A stretch of 64,000 nt of DNA from JAJPHF01 sp035293805 (GCA_035293805.1 DATGMD010000004.1:25538-89537); one strand, 5' to 3'; positions 24,139-33,123 are shown, counted from the first letter of the stretch. Notes: generated from the letters alone by a model not told the origin. Numbers and translations are program-made.

Positions 24139-24900
24139 ATGACGACGGGAGAGCAGCGCGAGATGCAGGCGTTCGCCGAGGCGATCGCCGCCTGCCCGCC
24201 TGATGGGCTGACCGGCTGCCGCGAATGGACGGTCCACGACGTAGCGGCCCACCTCGCGGGCAACGCGGCGGAGATCGCGCGCACTGTCGAGGCCTACGCG
24301 GCCCGGCGTCCGGTGCCCGAGACGCGCGGCTTCGACGAGCGGGAGGCGCCGTTCCGCGCGCTGGAGCACCGCGCGCTCCTGTCCCGGATCGTGAGCGAGA
24401 CGGAGCGGATGGACGACCTGCTCGCCCAGGTGCTGGCGCGGGAGCCGGAGGCGACCGTCCCCTGGACGGGGCGGATCATGCGCGTGGCGAGCTTCGGCAC
24501 CCACATGCGCAACGAGTTCGCTCTGCACCGCTGGGACCTGGTAGGCGACGACGAGGTTAGCCGCCCCCTGCTCGCGCAGCCGGAGCTGACCGAGCATTCC
24601 GTCAAGGTGCTGGGACATATTCTGCCCCGACGCGGTATGGACGCGGCGGGCGCGCCGCCGGACGGGTTCGCCGTCTGCTTGCAGAGCCCCGAGGCGCCGG
24701 ACGTGCTCCTCGCGATGCAGGAAGGCCAAGCCAGGTTGGCGCTAACCGGCGGTCACGAGCGCGGCCCCGTGCTGCGCGGCGACGCTGCCGCCCGGCTCTT
24801 GTTCATGTGGGGACGGCGGCCCGCCGATGGCACCCGGCTGCGCGCGGAGATGGCCGACGCCGATTTTGCCTGGCTCGCTCGCCTCTGCGCGGGCTACTAA
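24139..24900 (+). CDS. Maleylpyruvate isomerase/DinB-fold family protein
   Basis: A 253-residue protein of the mycothiol-dependent maleylpyruvate isomerase N-terminal domain group (TIGR03083-like, DinB four-helix fold). The diagnostic block is LTGCREWTVHDVAAHLAGN (first metal His), followed by FGTHMRNEFALHRWDLVG with further His ligands. The C-terminal part (residues 170-253) matches the small second domain seen in these proteins. Many family members are thiol-dependent metalloenzymes of unknown substrate. It is divergent from the long ArsR gene, which probably controls it. Confidence 0.8.
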   Translation: MTTGEQREMQAFAEAIAACPPDGLTGCREWTVHDVAAHLAGNAAEIARTVEAYAARRPVPETRGFDEREAPFRALEHRALLSRIVSETERMDDLLAQVLAREPEATVPWTGRIMRVASFGTHMRNEFALHRWDLVGDDEVSRPLLAQPELTEHSVKVLGHILPRRGMDAAGAPPDGFAVCLQSPEAPDVLLAMQEGQARLALTGGHERGPVLRGDAAARLLFMWGRRPADGTRLRAEMADADFAWLARLCAGY

Positions 24901-24962
24901 GCCGGTTCACCGGGGCTGTTCGGGCCAATCTCCGACCGCAATTCTGGTCATGGCGTAGTTGG

Positions 24963-25949
24963 TTACGGAAGGTACCCGCGCTGGCGCCAGTAGCGCTCGG
25001 CGGCGGGGTGGAGCGGCACGTCGAGCGGATTCGCGGGCCGGTCCTGGCACATCGTGTCCAGCGGCAGCGGGCCCTGCCCCTGCCAGGGGATGCGGTCGCG
25101 CCGCTCGTCGAGCGCGTCGCAGAACGCCGTCACGAAGGCGTCGGGCGCGTCGGCGCGGCAGAACACGGGCCAGCCGCTGAAGTCGGGCATCGGCAGGTCG
25201 GCCGGCAGCTTGGGGTACCTGGCCCGCGGCATGACGCTGAAGCGCCAGCCCATGTCCTCGAGCTGGCGGCGAATCGGCTCGTCCACGGTCAGCAAGCGCA
25301 TGCCCAGGTCGAGCGCCGGGTTGACCCAGACGCCCACCGCCTCGTCGAAGATGGCGTCGACCTCGCCGCGCGCCACCGCGCCGATGCGGCCGTCCACGTT
25401 CGGCAGCCCGGGATCGTACCTCACCTCACCCCCCCACGCCCGCAGGTCGTCCAACGAGAAGCCGGCGGCTTGCAGCACGAGGTCGAGCATGAAGTGCACC
25501 GAGTGGTCGGGCTGGCCGCGCAGCGACACGCGCAGCGGGTACCGCCGCTCGCGGACCTCGGCGAGCGACGTGAGGCCCGTCTGCGCCGTCACGCCGAAGG
25601 CGAACTGGTCGTAGGAGGGGATGTTCGTGATGACGCGCACCGGCTGCGGCTCCTTGTAGGGGCCGGTGCCGCGGTAGGCGAGGGTGAGCGGCTCGGCGGG
25701 GTTCACGATAGCCACGTCGGCCTCGCCGCGCACCACGGCGTCGACGCCGTTGGGCGTGTCGCTGGCGAACAGCGTGTAGGCCCAATCGGCGGCGCCCTGC
25801 TGGCGGAGCTGGACGGTCGTCTGTTTCTCCTCCCAGTCGCGGCGGCTGACCAGCTCCGACGCGACCTCCAGCATCAGCTTGGAGCGCGTGGTGACGGGCT
25901 CGGCGCGCAGGCGCCGCCCCTTCGCGTCGAATCCGGGCTCTGCTTCCAT
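24963..25949 (-). CDS. TAXI-family solute-binding-like protein without signal peptide
   Basis: A 328-residue protein similar to TAXI-type TRAP solute-binding proteins: GVDAVVRGEADVAIVNPAEPLT, RVITNIPSYDQFAFGV and GEVDAIFDEAVGVWVN. The N-terminus (MEAEPGFDAKGRRLRAEPV) has no signal peptide or lipobox, so it is probably cytoplasmic. No TRAP permease gene is nearby. It is the second gene after a lipoprotein of the NMT1/THI5 type, 13 bases away. AAAGGAG lies before the ATG. Ligand sensing or a catalytic role are both possible. Confidence 0.75.
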   Translation of the reverse strand: MEAEPGFDAKGRRLRAEPVTTRSKLMLEVASELVSRRDWEEKQTTVQLRQQGAADWAYTLFASDTPNGVDAVVRGEADVAIVNPAEPLTLAYRGTGPYKEPQPVRVITNIPSYDQFAFGVTAQTGLTSLAEVRERRYPLRVSLRGQPDHSVHFMLDLVLQAAGFSLDDLRAWGGEVRYDPGLPNVDGRIGAVARGEVDAIFDEAVGVWVNPALDLGMRLLTVDEPIRRQLEDMGWRFSVMPRARYPKLPADLPMPDFSGWPVFCRADAPDAFVTAFCDALDERRDRIPWQGQGPLPLDTMCQDRPANPLDVPLHPAAERYWRQRGYLP

Positions 25950-25962
25950 TCGAGGGCTCCTT

Positions 25963-27039
25963 TCATGGCGCGACCAGGCCGAGGGTGCGCTGGACTTCGA
26001 GCAGCAAGTCGCCGGCCACCATGTCGGCGACAGGGCGGTCCCAGGTGAGCGTCGGGTCTTTCTCGCGCTCGATCTCCACGCCGCGCCGGAGCGTCGCCTC
26101 GCTGAACGAGCCGTCGGCGCTGAAGCTGTCGATCGCCTCGTCATAGGCGGCCAGCGCGACGTCGGGCGACAGGTCCAGCCACGCCGCGGCGACGCGCGCC
26201 GCCCCCGCGCGGTCGGCGTGCAGGTAGCGCAGCGCCTCCAGGTAGCCGGCGGCGAACGCCGCCACGCCGGCGGGGTCGTTCGCCACGCGCTCGGCTGTGG
26301 TCGCGGTCGCGGTGAGCGCCAGGTCGGGCAGCAGCGCCGCCGCGCGCCCCACGACGTGGTAGCCGCGCCGCTCCAGCTCGGTGGACTGCGGCGGCTGCAA
26401 GCCGATGGCGTCGAGCTGGCCCGCTTCCAGCGCGGCCACGCCGCCCTGCCCCGCCGGATAGAGGTTCGCGTCGCGGTCGGGGTCCAGTCCGTTGGCGCGC
26501 AGGATCGTGCGGACGATGAAGTCCTCGACCCCGCCGGGCGAGCTAGTGCCGATATTCTTGCCCCGCAGGTCGGCGAGCGTCGGGTACTCGGGGCGCGCGA
26601 TCAGCACGTGCATCGGCCGGTCGACGAGCGCTGCGACGAAGCGGACGGGGATGCCGTGCATGTTCGAGTTGATGACGCGGCTGAAGCTGGCAAGGTAGTC
26701 GAACTGGCCCGCCAGCAGGCCCGCGAGCCCGGCGTTCGCGTCGATCCGGTGGAGCGTGGCGTCGAGCCCGTGGCGCGCGAAGAAGCCCTCCGTGACGGCG
26801 ATGCGCAGCGGCAGGAACTGCAGGCCCTCGGACGTGATCGAGATGTGGATCGGGCGCGGCGCCACGGCGAACGGCGGTGCCGGCTCGGGCCGGCTCGACG
26901 GCGCCGCCGCCGGCCCAGCCGCCCCGGCGGCCCTGGCCGCGGTCGCCGTGAGCGCAGCGCCTGCGGGGGCAGCGGTCGGCGCGGCGGCGCAGGCGGCGCT
27001 CCACACGGCTACGAGGAGGACGAGGCCCGCGCGTACCAT
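25963..27039 (-). CDS. NMT1/THI5-like ABC substrate-binding lipoprotein
   Basis: A 358-residue exported binding protein. The signal peptide ends in a lipobox (VWSAAC, Cys17), followed by an Ala/Pro linker to about residue 60. The mature fold starts IHISITSEGLQFLPLRIAV and includes EGFFARHGLD, GQFDYLASF, LRGKNIGTSSPGG and ALEAGQLDAI, the SsuA/TauA/THI5 pattern used for sulfonate, nitrate or pyrimidine-type ligands. It would be anchored outside the cytoplasmic membrane. No ABC permease or ATPase gene accompanies it, so either the transporter is elsewhere or the protein is an orphan. Confidence 0.83.
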   Translation of the reverse strand: MVRAGLVLLVAVWSAACAAAPTAAPAGAALTATAARAAGAAGPAAAPSSRPEPAPPFAVAPRPIHISITSEGLQFLPLRIAVTEGFFARHGLDATLHRIDANAGLAGLLAGQFDYLASFSRVINSNMHGIPVRFVAALVDRPMHVLIARPEYPTLADLRGKNIGTSSPGGVEDFIVRTILRANGLDPDRDANLYPAGQGGVAALEAGQLDAIGLQPPQSTELERRGYHVVGRAAALLPDLALTATATTAERVANDPAGVAAFAAGYLEALRYLHADRAGAARVAAAWLDLSPDVALAAYDEAIDSFSADGSFSEATLRRGVEIEREKDPTLTWDRPVADMVAGDLLLEVQRTLGLVAP

Positions 27040-27180
27040 GGCGCCATCCCATGCCGACGATTCGCCGTGCTCGGGGCGCCGCCATTGTAGCGCAGCGCGC
27101 CGGTCGCCGCCCAACCGCGGCGTGTTGCCGGCAGCTCCTGAGCGCCTCTCGGCCAGTCTCTAGGCAGACCGCCTGCGCTC

Positions 27181-27618
27181 CTACGCCTCCGGCAGGGTCG
27201 GGCTGTACAGCTCCAGGCGGTTGCCAGACGGGTCGAGGATGTAGAGCGACCGGCCGACGAAGACGCCGCGCCGCCGGATCTCCACGTCGCCCTGAAGCTC
27301 GTTCAGCGCCTCCTCCGGCACCACCGTCACGCCCCACTCGCGCATGTGCTGCGCCGCCCGGTCGAAGTCCTCGTCGCTGAGGCGGAGGGCGATGTGCGTG
27401 CGGTCCTCGCGCTGCCGGCGGACCTTGAGCCCCTCGGGCTGCAAGGTGAGCAGCAGGTCCATGTCGCCGAAGCGCACGCAGTGGAAGTGGTCGCCGACGG
27501 GGCCGCGGTCCTCCATGCCGAGGATCTCCGTGTAGAAGCGCCGCGACTCCTCCAGGTCGTTCACCCGGATCGCCCAGTGTGCGAGCCCGGTGATCTTGAC
27601 GCCACGCTGCTCGCTCAT
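27181..27618 (-). CDS. VOC-family (glyoxalase/dioxygenase fold) protein
   Basis: A 145-residue vicinal-oxygen-chelate protein. It begins ITGLAHWAIRVNDLEESRRFYTEILG (metal His in LAHWAIRV), contains FHCVRFGDMDLLL and TTHIALRL-like RTHIALRLSDEDF (second metal His) and ends LYILDPSGNRLELYSP with the metal Glu. All three expected ligands are present, so it is probably an active metalloenzyme, such as a ring-cleavage dioxygenase or glyoxalase relative. Good AGGAG before ATG. It is 38 bases downstream of the amidohydrolase gene, in the same direction and probably the same transcript. Confidence 0.83.
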   Translation of the reverse strand: MSEQRGVKITGLAHWAIRVNDLEESRRFYTEILGMEDRGPVGDHFHCVRFGDMDLLLTLQPEGLKVRRQREDRTHIALRLSDEDFDRAAQHMREWGVTVVPEEALNELQGDVEIRRRGVFVGRSLYILDPSGNRLELYSPTLPEA

Positions 27619-27657
27619 GCTTGTTCTCCTCGCGGTGTTCCATTCATCCAAGGAACG

Positions 27658-28737
27658 CTAGCTGCCGGCGGCAGCCGGCGTGGCGGCGCCGAGGCCGAAG
27701 AGGGCCTGGGCGTTGCGGTACAGGAGCTTCTCCTTCGTCTCGCGCGACAGGCGCGGGTGGTCGCGCAGCGCCTCCAGGCTCGCCGGGAACTCGTTGTCCC
27801 AGTGGGGAATGTCGGTGGCGTACAGGAAGTGGTCGGCGCCGACGTAGTCCACGGCCTCGGGCAGCAGCCCCTCGCCCGACTCGATGCTGACGTAGATGGG
27901 CACCTGGCGGAACAGCGCGCTCGGCCTCTGCGTCAGGTGCGGCATCTCCTCGGCGCCGCGCTTCTCCCAGTGCTCGTCGAGCCGGTCCAGGTAGTACGGC
28001 AGCCAGGTCGCGCCGTTCTCCAGGAAGGCCAGCCGCAGGTTGGGGAAGCGGACGGGCACGCCCTGGCAGAGCATGCTGGTAAATTGCAGCAAGATGCCCA
28101 CGGTGAAGCCGTAGGCGTGGACCTCGGCGAAGGTGGCGAGCCGGTCGCCGCCGATGTCGGTCGACGGGCTGCGGCTGCCGTGGATGCACAGCGGCACGTT
28201 CAGCCGCTGCGCCTCGGCCCAGATCGGGTCGTAGCGCGGGTCGCCCAGGCCCGGCGCCGGGTGCAGCGCCGACAGCTCGAAGCTGATCAGCCCCAGCTCG
28301 GTCACGGCGTGGCGCAGCTCGGCGGCCGCGCGCTCCGGGTCTTGCAGCGGCAGCACGCCCACCGGCCGCAGGCGCGGCGACACGCTGGCGTACTCGCGCG
28401 CCACGCAGGTGTTGTAGGCGCGGGCCACGGCCACGGCGAAGTCCTTCTCGCGCAGCCGCGACAGGGTGGCGGCGCGGGTGGGGAACAGCACGGCCGTCTC
28501 GATGCCGTGCTCGTCCATCAGCCGCAGCCAGGCCGCGGCTTCCTCCGCCGGGCTCATCTGCTGGAACGCGGCCTGCTGGGTGATCTTGCCGAACAGGTAC
28601 ATGTCCCAGGGCTGGTCGGCCGACGGGAACAGGCCGCCGGCGCGTCGGTCCCACGGGCTGGCGAGGTAGCGGAGCACGTCGCTCTCGCGCTCGACCAGGT
28701 GGCCGTCGGCGTCGATGACGGGCAGATCGTGGGCCAT
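27658..28737 (-). CDS. Amidohydrolase-2 family protein
   Basis: A 359-residue metal-dependent hydrolase or decarboxylase. It has VIDADGHLVERESDVLRYL at the start, HGSRSP in the middle (metal His), FLENGATWLPYYLDRLDEHW and DHFLYATDIPHWDNEFP near the end (late Asp and His). Family members at such length include enzymes acting on resorcylate-type and other aromatic acids. GAGGAGG lies before the ATG. It heads a unit with the VOC protein; the two could act in sequence on a ring compound. Paralog at 19244-20353. Confidence 0.83.
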   Translation of the reverse strand: MAHDLPVIDADGHLVERESDVLRYLASPWDRRAGGLFPSADQPWDMYLFGKITQQAAFQQMSPAEEAAAWLRLMDEHGIETAVLFPTRAATLSRLREKDFAVAVARAYNTCVAREYASVSPRLRPVGVLPLQDPERAAAELRHAVTELGLISFELSALHPAPGLGDPRYDPIWAEAQRLNVPLCIHGSRSPSTDIGGDRLATFAEVHAYGFTVGILLQFTSMLCQGVPVRFPNLRLAFLENGATWLPYYLDRLDEHWEKRGAEEMPHLTQRPSALFRQVPIYVSIESGEGLLPEAVDYVGADHFLYATDIPHWDNEFPASLEALRDHPRLSRETKEKLLYRNAQALFGLGAATPAAAGS

Positions 28738-29003
28738 GGCGCACCTCCTCGTCCTGGTGTGCCCATTCTGCCACAAGCCGGCGGCGCGTGCAGCAGGGTA
28801 GCCGGCGGGCCGCGCGGTGTATACTCATCGCGGCCCGAGCGCCGCCGCGCTCGCCGGCGGCGTGGCCGGCCCACGCGGCCGCAGGCCCCCCGCTCGCTCG
28901 CGTCGCCACCCCGGTTGCCGCTGGCCCGGCCTCCCGAAGCTGACGAGCGGGCGTCGCGGCGGACGGCACGCTTCGATACCTTCGGCGACCTCGCGGAGAA
29001 CGA

Positions 29004-30323
29004 GTGGCCACAGAGACGAGCGCGATGCCCAGCGCGCCGCCCCCCTCGGCGCCGGGCGCTCCGCCAGTCGGCGCGCCGGGCGGGCTGCGCTTCGCCGCTC
29101 TCCAACACCGCGACTTCCGCGTCTACTTCGTCGGCACCCTGCTCTCGATGATGGGCGACAACATCGAGCACGTGCTCAGCTACTGGGTGCTGTTCGAGCT
29201 GTTCCACTCCTCGGCCCTGGCCGGCTTCGCGGTCGTGAGTCACTGGCTGCCGTCGCTGCTGTTCTCCGTCCAGAGCGGCGCGCTGGCCGGCCGCGCGGAC
29301 TGCCGCAAGCTCATCCAGGCCGCCCAGCTGATCTTCCTCAGCGTCTCGCTGTGCTGGGGCGTGCTCATCTACACCAATAACCTGCAGCTCTGGGAGGCGC
29401 TCATCCTGCTCATGCTGCACGGGATCGCGGTGGTGCTGTGGGGGCCCGCCAGCCAGCTCATCCTGCACGACATGGTGGGGCGGCGGCACCTCCAGAGCGC
29501 CGTGCGCCTCGAGGCGACGGCGCGCCAGCTGGGCCTCCTGTTCGGCCCGGGCGTCGGTGGGGCCATGCTCGTGCTGCTCGGCCCCGGCATCGGGCTGTTC
29601 TGCAACGCGCTGATGTACCTGCCGCTGACCCTCTGGCTGCTGCGCGTGCCGTACACGGGGCACCGCGATGCCGACGCCGCCCGCGCCCGCCGGCCGAGCG
29701 TGGGGCTGGGCGACGCCTGGCGCGTCCTGCAAGCCATCTCGCGCGACCGCCCGCTGGTGGCGATGATCTCGCTTACGGGGCTCAGCTCGGTGCTGGTGGG
29801 CAACTCGTTCGGGGCGCTGATGCCAGGCTTTGCCCAGGATCTTGGCGCCGACCAGGCCGGCGCGGCGTACAGTGTGCTCCTGGGCGCCAACGCCGCCGGG
29901 GCGGTCGTCGGCGGCGTTCTGCTCGAGAGCCTCGGCTGGCTGCAAGCGCGGGCGCGCACGGCGATCCTCTGCGCCGCCCTCTGGTGCCTGGCCATCGCCG
30001 GCTTCGCGCTGACGAGCAGCTATCCGGTGGCGCTGGCGCTGCTGTTCCTCGCGGGCATCCTGAACCTGGCCTTCAGCGCCATCGCCCAGACGCTGGCCCA
30101 ACTGCTGCCGCCCGCCGAGGAGCGGGGGCGCGTCGTGGGCCTGTTCAGCATGGCGCAGAGCGGCCTGAAAGTGGGCAGCGGCTTCACGGTGGGCATGCTG
30201 GGCAGCGCGATCGGGTTCCACGTCTCGCTGGCGCTGAGCGCGCTGGTGCTCCTCCTGCTGCTCGCGCGGCTCTGGCAGTACCTCGGGCGCTCGACGAGCG
30301 AGCAGGCCCGCCTCGCGGCATAA
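29004..30323 (+). CDS. MFS transporter
   Basis: A 439-residue major facilitator with 12 predicted helices after a Pro/Ala-rich N-terminal tail. It starts RDFRVYFVGTLLSMMGDNIEHVLSYWVLFEL and carries AGRADCRKLIQ in the loop 2-3 position and TARQLGLLFGPGVGGAML at helix 5. It resembles the enterobactin exporter-like group of MFS proteins with the R-D-F-R...G..S.MG N-terminus, so efflux of a small molecule is likely. Start is GTG at 29004 (GGAGAA upstream); ATG at 29025 is a possible alternative. Confidence 0.85.
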   Translation: MATETSAMPSAPPPSAPGAPPVGAPGGLRFAALQHRDFRVYFVGTLLSMMGDNIEHVLSYWVLFELFHSSALAGFAVVSHWLPSLLFSVQSGALAGRADCRKLIQAAQLIFLSVSLCWGVLIYTNNLQLWEALILLMLHGIAVVLWGPASQLILHDMVGRRHLQSAVRLEATARQLGLLFGPGVGGAMLVLLGPGIGLFCNALMYLPLTLWLLRVPYTGHRDADAARARRPSVGLGDAWRVLQAISRDRPLVAMISLTGLSSVLVGNSFGALMPGFAQDLGADQAGAAYSVLLGANAAGAVVGGVLLESLGWLQARARTAILCAALWCLAIAGFALTSSYPVALALLFLAGILNLAFSAIAQTLAQLLPPAEERGRVVGLFSMAQSGLKVGSGFTVGMLGSAIGFHVSLALSALVLLLLLARLWQYLGRSTSEQARLAA

Positions 30324-30432
30324 TGTAAAGAGAGCGGCCCGAGCGGGCGCCCGCCGCCCCCCACGCCGAGGGAGATGGCTGGCCCCGCCGGTCCCCGCCC
30401 GGGGCTGTGAGAGTCGGGGCGAGGTAGGAGCG

Positions 30433-30666
30433 ATGAGCACGCGGCGGAAGCCGACGCTGAACGAGCGCGACGCCTTCATGCTGAAGCTGATCGCCTTTCG
30501 TGCCGAGCTGCCGCCCCGCCAGCAGCGGATGCTGGATGCGATGGCGCTCGCCGCCTTCTGCGAGGAGCCGGACACCGAGCGCGTCCACGCCCTGCTCGGC
30601 CACCCTCACCTGCCCCACGCGCGCGACGATACACCCTGGATGAATCTCCTCAGTGGCGAGTACTGA
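30433..30666 (+). CDS. Small hypothetical protein upstream of DUF2236 gene
   Basis: A 77-residue soluble protein: basic start MSTRRKPTLNERDAFMLKLIAF, then LPPRQQRMLDAMALAAFCEE and a Pro/His-rich end. A good ribosome site (GGTAGGAGCG) supports the ATG. Its last 14 bases overlap the next gene, indicating coupling. I do not recognise a family. Confidence 0.6.
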   Translation: MSTRRKPTLNERDAFMLKLIAFRAELPPRQQRMLDAMALAAFCEEPDTERVHALLGHPHLPHARDDTPWMNLLSGEY

Positions 30667-31528
30667 GCACGGCCTGGCGGGCCCCGAGACGATGGCCTGG
30701 CGCATCAACGGCGAGATCGCCGGGCTGCTGGGCTGGGGCCGCGCGATCCTGCTGCAAGTCGCGCACCCGCTGGTCGCCGCGGGCGTGTCCGAGCACAGCC
30801 AGTTCGCCCACGACGCGCTCGGCCGCGCGCGGCGCCTGCGCCGCACGCTCGGCGCGATGCTGACGCTGACCTTCGGCAGCTACGACGAGGCCGTGGCCGT
30901 CGCGCGCCACATCGACGGCATCCACGGCCGTATCCGCGGCACGCTCGCTGCGCCGACGGGCACGCTGGCCGCCGGCACCCCCTACTTCGCCCGCGACCCC
31001 GACCTGCTCCGCTGGGTCCACGCCACTTACGTCGATTCGGCGCTGCGGACGTACCTGCTCTACGTCGGGCCGCTGTCGCGCGCCGAGCAGGACCGCTACT
31101 GCGCCGAGACGACGGCCATCGAGCCGCTGCTGAACATTCCCGCGGGCTACTTGCCCCGCGACGTGGCCAGCCTGACCGCGTACCTGGACGCCATGCTGGC
31201 GAGCGGCCAGATCGCCGTGGGCGAGCCGGCGCGGCGCATCGCCCGCGAGCTGCTCGCGCCGCTCGGCCCGCCCGTCCTGCGCCCCCTGGAGGCCTTGCTC
31301 CAGCTCCCCATCGCCGGGCTGCTGCCGCCCGCCCTGCGCGCGGCCTACGGCCTCCCCTGGAGCCGCCGCCACGCGCGGGCGCTCCGCGCCTCCGCCGCCC
31401 TCACCCGTCGCCTGCGCCCCTACCTGCCCGCCGCTCTCTGCCGCTGGCCGCAAGCCCGCGCCGCCGAGCGCCGCGTGCGCGCGCTCCGCGCCGCTGAGTC
31501 ATCCGAATCGCTGGGGGCGGCGCGGTAG
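30653..31528 (+). CDS. DUF2236 / MpaB-type oxygenase-like protein
   Basis: A 291-residue protein of the DUF2236 family, related to MpaB (mycophenolic acid cleavage) and to the latex-clearing proteins, which bind heme b. The N-terminal GPETMAWRINGEIAGLLGWG, the block ILLQVAHPLVAAGVSEHSQF with the expected conserved His, and LLRWVHATYVDSALRTY are typical. It could catalyse oxidative C=C cleavage, though most members are untested. The GTG at 30653 is kept because the family match begins before the next ATG (30692). It overlaps the preceding small gene. Confidence 0.82.
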   Translation: MASTEHGLAGPETMAWRINGEIAGLLGWGRAILLQVAHPLVAAGVSEHSQFAHDALGRARRLRRTLGAMLTLTFGSYDEAVAVARHIDGIHGRIRGTLAAPTGTLAAGTPYFARDPDLLRWVHATYVDSALRTYLLYVGPLSRAEQDRYCAETTAIEPLLNIPAGYLPRDVASLTAYLDAMLASGQIAVGEPARRIARELLAPLGPPVLRPLEALLQLPIAGLLPPALRAAYGLPWSRRHARALRASAALTRRLRPYLPAALCRWPQARAAERRVRALRAAESSESLGAAR

Positions 31529-31863
31529 TGATCAGCCGAGGTGCTGAGGCGCTCGCTGCCTGCGCGCTTCCCGAGCGCTGCGGCGCTTGTCGCGTACCAG
31601 CTTGCCAGGCGCTTCGCCACCTCGTTTGAGGCGCGGCGCTCCTCCCCGCGCGGCGCTCCTCGCCGACGCCGACGCGCGGCTAGCGTAGATTCCAAAGTTG
31701 CAACTCAAGCCACAAGTCGGACCACGCGGCGCGTCCAGGGTAAGCACCAGCGCTGGGCGAGTGCGGCGGAGCGGGCGCAAGGAAATCGCACGGCGGTGGA
31801 GCACCAAGGTGCCGAGGCCTAGAACCTGGATGGCGCGGCAAGCGGTCGGCTCGTGGATGAGAA
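31529..31863. other. Intergenic region left of transposase remnant
   Basis: About 335 bases with no gene I can support. The leftward frame contains short stretches that look coding (for example EVAKRLASWYATSAAAL) but lacks homology I can name. It may be decayed sequence linked to the adjacent transposase remnant. Confidence 0.4.
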
Positions 31864-32607
31864 TCAGTCGGGTGTCAGCGGTGTGCAGCTACGGCCGATG
31901 GCGAGATTGCGGGCGAGCAAGCGGAAGGCGACCGCGACCGCCTTAGGATGAACCCGAGTGCTGACCAGATGATCCAGATCATAGCCATTGACCAGTTCGT
32001 CGATCGTCTGCTCGACCCGCCAGCGCTGACGGTACAGGGCGGCCAGGTGCTGGGGGCCGAGCCCTTGGATGTTGGTCACGTAGACCCAAGCGCCGCGGCC
32101 GTCGGCGCCCGAGCAGCCCTTCTCCGTCCGGTCCCGCCGGCCGCGCCCTCAGTAAGGCAAGTGGTGCGCGTCCAGCGCGGCCCAGATGCACGCAGGGCGC
32201 CGCGCCGGTTCGGCCCGGTAGGCGGCTTCGACGGCCCGCCGCACCGTCTGGGCGGGAAAATGGGCGAGACTGCGCCGCAGCGTTTCGGCCGTGGGCAACT
32301 CGGGCAAGCCCAGCAGGGTCGCCAGCAGTGGCTCTTCCAGGTGGGCGAGGTGGTAGGGGCGTCCACTGCCGTGCCAGGCGAGGACCAGCCACACCAGACT
32401 CAGCACCACCGTAGACAGGCTCCGTTCCGGGCGCCGGAGCCACTGCGCCAGGCCCAGAGCGCGAGTGTACGCCAACAGCTCAGCGAGCGGCACGACGTCG
32501 GTCGCCTGCGCGGGGACCAGCCCGCACGCTACACTGGTCATGACGATCGGGCATCCTTGAGTGTGGTGAGAGAACCCGAGGATACCCGATCTTCTTTGCG
32601 TCTGCAA
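31864..32607 (-). pseudogene. IS4-type transposase with nonsense mutation
   Basis: Two leftward segments in the same frame separated by one TGA at 32149-32151. The N-terminal part (LAELLAYTRALGLAQWLRRP, then AALDAHHLPY) and the C-terminal part (VTNIQGLGPQHLAALYRQRW, RVEQTIDELVNGYDLDHLV) are typical of IS4-like DDE transposases. There, DAHHLPYWG gives the first Asp, and Y-R-x-R-W-x-V-E-x-x-I-D-E-L the last Glu. TGA replaces an expected Trp. The total of 247 codons is short and the middle catalytic part appears deleted. No terminal inverted repeats were found. Confidence 0.75.
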
Positions 32608-32628
32608 CCCAAGCGGTGGAATCTATGC

Positions 32629-32659
32629 CTAGCCGCCGGGCAGCGTGCCCGGCGGCTAG
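32629..32659 (-). terminator. 14-bp hairpin downstream of the NHLP-like peptide gene
   Basis: CTAGCCGCCGGGCA (32629-32642) pairs perfectly with 32646-32659 around a 3-base loop. It lies 23 bases past the leftward stop at 32682. Confidence 0.55.
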
Positions 32660-32681
32660 TGGTGGTGTGCTCGACAATGGG

Positions 32682-32918
32682 TTAGGAGAATGGCCCCTGC
32701 GGGAACGCGTCGCCGGGCGCCGCTGGGTTGTCGACCTTGGTCACCCGTGCATCCAGCTCCATCTCCCCGATGCGACCCGGGTCGCTCAGAACGGCCGCCC
32801 GCTCGTCGGGCGTCAGGTCGTAGCCCGCCAGCGCGCCCGTCGGGTCGCTCTGCAGCCGTGCCCGGAACGCCTCGTCCGTGCTCGCTCGCTCGATCACCTG
32901 GTTCAAGGCCTCTGACAT
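32682..32918 (-). CDS. Nif11/Os1348-type NHLP peptide, RiPP precursor-like
   Basis: A 78-residue protein: MSEALNQVIERASTDEAFRA, then RLQSDPTGALAGYDLTPDER, an acidic helical leader of the Nif11/nitrile-hydratase-like-peptide clan (Os1348 or Franean1_4349 type). The tail after a GEMELDAR segment reads RVTKVDNPAAPGDAFPQGPFS, short, Pro/Gly-rich and without Cys. Related peptides are leaders for RiPP natural products, or free-standing proteins of unknown role. No LanM, YcaO, radical-SAM or protease gene lies nearby. AAGGAG eight bases before the ATG and the hairpin after the stop indicate a single-gene transcript. Confidence 0.72.
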   Translation of the reverse strand: MSEALNQVIERASTDEAFRARLQSDPTGALAGYDLTPDERAAVLSDPGRIGEMELDARVTKVDNPAAPGDAFPQGPFS

Positions 32919-33123
32919 CGCTGTGCTCCTTCACTAACGTCGCGCATCTCGCTCCGTCGACCATCTGTTAGCCGCTGGTACGGCCCGGTGCTCCGTGTCA
33001 CTTCATGGGCTGTCCTCTCGTAGCGCTGAACGCTTACGGTAGGTCTACCAGCTATGTTAGCTGCAGGTCACGTACGGCTCGCGCTCGTGAGGGTGATCGC
33101 GGCCGTCGGCAACCCGGTGACGG

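Noticed and set aside
28554..30575. A 673-codon leftward frame over the MFS gene
   Set aside because: Antisense shadow; the sense strand encodes a clear 12-helix transporter.
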